The position numbers and the translations under genes are program-made. This document shows positions 5,674-8,192 of a DNA stretch of 8,192 bases, one piece after another (positions within the stretch are counted from its first letter, which is position 1; the number at the start of each line of letters is the position of its first letter). A model generated the notes under the pieces. It worked only from the letters and a program-made list of their open reading frames with translations, was not told the origin of the DNA and ran no database searches. The stretch is from positions 1 to 8,192 of the forward strand of contig JAJYGY010000132.1 in the NCBI GenBank assembly GCA_021790555.1. The letters are read 5' to 3'. Source of the stretch: a bacterium (GTDB taxonomy: Bacteria > Oederibacteriota > JAJYGY01).

Positions 5674-7437
5674 CTATTCCGCCGCCGTCACCCTCAGGAT
5701 CTCCTCCATGGTGGTGATGCCCGCCTTCCACTTGTTGATGGCCAGCATGCGCAGGGTCTGCATGCCCTCGGAAAGCGCCACCTCCGTCAGCTGGTTCAGG
5801 TCGTCGCGGCGGAAGATGGATTCCGCCACCGCGGGGGTCACCCGCATGATCTCGTACAGGGCGATGCGGCCCCGGTATCCCGTGCCGTTGCAGTTGCTGC
5901 AGCCCGCTCCGCGGTAGAACGTGACGCCCTCGATGCTTTTGGGATCGATCATGACGCGGTCGAGGTCCTCGGCCTGGGGCTCCACAGGCTGCTTGCACTG
6001 GGTGCAGATGCGCTTGATCAGGCGCTGCGCCACCACGATGAGCAGCGAGGAGCCCACGTCGATGGGATCGACGCCCATGTCGATGAGGCGCATCACGGTG
6101 GAGGGCGCGTCGTTGGTGTGCAGGGTGGAAAGCACCAGATGGCCGGTCAGGGCGGCCTTGATGGCGATTTCGGCGGTCTCTCCGTCGCGGATCTCTCCCA
6201 GCATGATGATGTTGGGGTCCTGGCGCAGGTTGGCCCGCAGCACGTTGGCGAAGGTGAGGTCGGCGTCGGGATTGACCTGGGTCTGGATCACCCCGGGAAG
6301 CTGGTACTCCACCGGGTCCTCGATGGTCATCAGGTTCTTGGCCGGGTTGTTGAGGGTGGAGAGGGCGGAATACAGGGTGGTGGTCTTGCCAGACCCGGTG
6401 GGGCCGGTGTGCAGGATCATGCCGTAGGGCTGCTGGATGGCGTCGGTGTACTTGGCCAGCTCGGCGGACTCGAAGCCCAGCTTGTTCATGTCCAGCTGCA
6501 GGCTTTCCTGGTCGAGGATGCGCATGACCACGTTTTCGCCGTAGATGCTGGGCAGGGTGGAGACGCGCAGGTCGATCACCTTGCCCTGCACCTTGATCTT
6601 GATGCGGCCGTCCTGGGCCTTGCGCTTCTCCAGGATGTCCATCTTGCCCATCACCTTGATGCGGGCCACCATGGCCCGGCGGTAGCGGGCGGGCGGCTCG
6701 GGTTGGGGCTGCAGGGTGCCGTCGATGCGGTAGCGCACCACCATGTTGCGTTCGAAGGGGTTCAGGTGGATGTCGGAGGCGCGCTTGGCCACGGCCTGGC
6801 TGATGATGGAGTTGACCAGCCGGATGACCGGGGCGTCGTTGACCGCGTTCTCGTCGAACTCCTCTCCCACGGGCGCGGCCGCCTCGCCGCCGGGCTGGCC
6901 CATCAGGGCCGGGTCCATGGCCTGGCCGGCCAGCACGATGTCCTGCATGGAATTGTGGGAAAGCTCGGCCGCCGCCCCGCCCGCCTTGGACGTGGAGTCG
7001 CCCCCGTAGTACCTGGCCAGGGCGGCCTTCACCGCCGATTCCGTGCTGACGACGTAGGCCAGTTCGCTCTTGGGCTCCAGGCTGCGGTAGTCCTCCTGGA
7101 AGCGCAGCAGGTTGGGGTCGGCCGGGTCGGCCGAGGCCACGGTGAGGGTTCCGTTGGTCCTGGAGAAGGGCACCACCTGGTAGCGCAGGGCCAGGTCCTT
7201 GGAGATGGACTTCAGCACCTCGGGGGGGATCTCCCCCTGGCCCAGGTCGACGAAATCGACGCCGTACTGCAGGGCCAGGAAGTAGTGCAGCGATTCCTCG
7301 GTCAGCACGCCCATCTGCACCAGGGCGGGCCCGATCTTGCCGCCCGTGGAGGCCTGCTGCGCCTCGGCCTGGGAGAGCTGTTCCTGGGTGAGGATGCCCT
7401 CCTCGATCAGCAATTGTCCCAGCGTCTTGGATGCCAT
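5674..7437 (-). CDS. PilB/GspE-family assembly ATPase, first tandem copy
   Basis: A 587-residue paralogue of the next gene with the same domain order. The N-terminal MshEN/GspE_N-like region starts KTLGQLLIEEGILT (residues 4-17), with a second repeat at KIGPALVQMGVLTEE. A Gly/Ala-rich linker (about 147-195) replaces the acidic linker of the other copy. The Asp box is RASDIHLNPF...DG (219-240), Walker A GPTGSGKT (345-352), Walker B IIMLGEIRD (410-418) and His box STLHTNDAPST (437-447). Zinc cysteines are Cys478, Cys481, Cys513 and Cys516. Every motor motif is complete, so this looks like an active ATPase that powers pilin or pseudopilin polymerisation. ATG at 7437 follows the thiE stop by 29 nt. 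Its ribosome site is weak (GAAG about 8 nt upstream), so translation could partly depend on thiE. Assignment to PilB rather than GspE is undecided. Confidence 0.93.
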   Translation of the reverse strand: MASKTLGQLLIEEGILTQEQLSQAEAQQASTGGKIGPALVQMGVLTEESLHYFLALQYGVDFVDLGQGEIPPEVLKSISKDLALRYQVVPFSRTNGTLTVASADPADPNLLRFQEDYRSLEPKSELAYVVSTESAVKAALARYYGGDSTSKAGGAAAELSHNSMQDIVLAGQAMDPALMGQPGGEAAAPVGEEFDENAVNDAPVIRLVNSIISQAVAKRASDIHLNPFERNMVVRYRIDGTLQPQPEPPARYRRAMVARIKVMGKMDILEKRKAQDGRIKIKVQGKVIDLRVSTLPSIYGENVVMRILDQESLQLDMNKLGFESAELAKYTDAIQQPYGMILHTGPTGSGKTTTLYSALSTLNNPAKNLMTIEDPVEYQLPGVIQTQVNPDADLTFANVLRANLRQDPNIIMLGEIRDGETAEIAIKAALTGHLVLSTLHTNDAPSTVMRLIDMGVDPIDVGSSLLIVVAQRLIKRICTQCKQPVEPQAEDLDRVMIDPKSIEGVTFYRGAGCSNCNGTGYRGRIALYEIMRVTPAVAESIFRRDDLNQLTEVALSEGMQTLRMLAINKWKAGITTMEEILRVTAAE

Positions 7438-7466
7438 AGTGTGCTTCGTTGCGGGTGAGATTCAGG

Positions 7467-8171
7467 TCACAGGAAGCTGACTTTTTTCACGCTTCGGACC
7501 TTGGCTTCCATCTCCTCGCGGCCCCTTTCGCGGGCCGCCTCCTGCCGGGCGGCCGCCCATTTTTCCTTCATGGACCGGGTGGCCGCGGCCACGTCCTCGG
7601 CGCCGGTCAGGGCCGTGACCACGGCGACGCACCGGGCGCCGGCGCGCGCCAGGGATTCCAGGCTGTGCTCCTTGATGCCGCCGATGGCCACCACCGGGAT
7701 CCTGACCGCCCCCAGGACCTCCTGAAGCAGGCCCGTGCCCACCGGAGGCACGTTGTTTTCCTTCGTCTGGGTGTCGAAGATGGGCCCGCAACCGATGTAG
7801 TCGGCGCCGTCGGCCTCGGCCCTCCGGGCCTGTTCCAGCGAATGCGTGGAGACGCCCACGATCAGGTCCTCGCCCACCATCAGCCTTGCGGCCGAAACCG
7901 GCAGGTCGTCCTGCCCCAGGTGGACCCCGTCCGCGCCCACGGCCACGGCCAGGTCGATGCGGTCGTTGACGATGAAGGCCACCCCCTTGGCCTGGGTCAG
8001 GGCCCTCAGCTTGATCGCCACGCGCAGCTGCTCGCGCGCCGACACCTTCTTGGCCCGGTACTGCAGCACCGTGGCCCCGCCCTGGATCAGGGCCCTGGCC
8101 ACCTCCTCGTCGCCCCGGCCCCGGGCGGAGTTCTGGTCCGTGATGGCGTAGAATTCGTAGTCGACTTTCAT
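7467..8171 (-). CDS. thiE: Thiamine phosphate synthase
   Basis: A 234-residue TIM-barrel enzyme that joins HMP pyrophosphate and HET (thiazole) phosphate to make thiamine phosphate. Seen motifs: substrate-binding LQYRAKK (Gln37, Arg39, Lys41), FIVNDRIDLA (Asn69, Asp70), GADGVHLGQDDLPV (79-92) with Asp89, GVSTHS (106-111), DYIGCGPIFDTQTK (124-137), and the phosphate loop VVAIGGI (160-166). These are the standard ThiE residues, and the core ends near residue 205. The last 30 or so residues are a highly charged tail (about 201-234) not usual in ThiE. The start at 8171 fits the family N-terminus (MKVDYEFYAITD). Only 21 nt of upstream sequence is visible, without a clear ribosome site or an alternative in-frame start. 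No other thi gene and no THI-box is visible. Co-transcription with the ATPases is suggested by the 29-nt gap, although the functions look unrelated. Confidence 0.94.
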   Translation of the reverse strand: MKVDYEFYAITDQNSARGRGDEEVARALIQGGATVLQYRAKKVSAREQLRVAIKLRALTQAKGVAFIVNDRIDLAVAVGADGVHLGQDDLPVSAARLMVGEDLIVGVSTHSLEQARRAEADGADYIGCGPIFDTQTKENNVPPVGTGLLQEVLGAVRIPVVAIGGIKEHSLESLARAGARCVAVVTALTGAEDVAAATRSMKEKWAAARQEAARERGREEMEAKVRSVKKVSFL

Positions 8172-8192
8172 GGGGCAGGTCCGAGAGGAGGC

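Noticed and set aside
5512..7458. Plus-strand open frame of 648 codons opposite the first ATPase
   Set aside because: It lies wholly antisense to a gene with complete catalytic motifs. Its translation is rich in Gly, His, Gln and Val with no domain signature, typical of the shadow of a GC-rich gene.
8172..8192. THI-box riboswitch or promoter upstream of thiE
   Set aside because: Only 21 nt are visible before the start codon and they show no recognisable element.
1..8192. CRISPR array, tRNA, rRNA, insertion sequence or prophage signs
   Set aside because: No regularly spaced repeats, cloverleaf-like sequences, transposase motifs or flanking inverted repeats were seen; the window is almost fully accounted for by ordinary genes.

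Overview
All eight genes supported here read on the minus strand, so the window is transcribed from right to left. The DNA is GC-rich, and gaps between genes are mostly 3 to 50 nt. The gene content is a Gram-negative housekeeping set plus a type IV pilus or type II secretion motor block. A high-GC proteobacterium of deltaproteobacterial type (Desulfobacterota or Myxococcota) would fit, but this is inferred from gene content and protein style. No marker in the window settles the taxonomy.

In transcription order: (1) thiE (8171 to 7467), thiamine phosphate synthase. (2) Two tandem paralogous PilB/GspE-type hexameric ATPases (7437 to 5674, then 5624 to 3891). Each has an N-terminal MshEN/GspE_N-like region, Walker A and B motifs, Asp and His boxes and a four-cysteine zinc site. 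(3) A stand-alone CheY-like receiver with an odd C-terminal tail (3859 to 3362). (4) A membrane-anchored HAMP/HD-GYP phosphodiesterase with intact catalytic motifs (3358 to 1922), only 3 nt after the receiver. (5) galK, galactokinase (1800 to 619). (6) A HINT-type HIT-family hydrolase (575 to 231). (7) The first 24 codons of rpsU, ribosomal protein S21 (74 to 1), which runs off the left edge.

The most coherent unit is genes 2 to 4: two assembly ATPases whose N-terminal domains belong to a family that can bind cyclic di-GMP, a receiver, and an enzyme family that degrades cyclic di-GMP. The likely theme is local second-messenger and phosphorelay control of a pilus or secretion motor. That link is inferred from domain knowledge and adjacency. 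No pilin, platform protein (PilC/GspF), PilT or secretin is in the window.

The best regulatory signal is an extended -10 sigma70-type promoter for rpsU (189 to 217). It has near-consensus boxes 17 nt apart, a G-rich discriminator, and a 13-nt palindrome in the spacer that touches the -35 box. Hairpin plus T-run candidates flank galK on both sides.

No gene-free stretch exceeds 300 bases. The longest are 75-230 (156 nt, rpsU promoter and leader) and 1801-1921 (121 nt, galK upstream region). No tRNA, rRNA, CRISPR array, insertion sequence or attachment site was seen. The long plus-strand open frames are shadows of the minus-strand genes.
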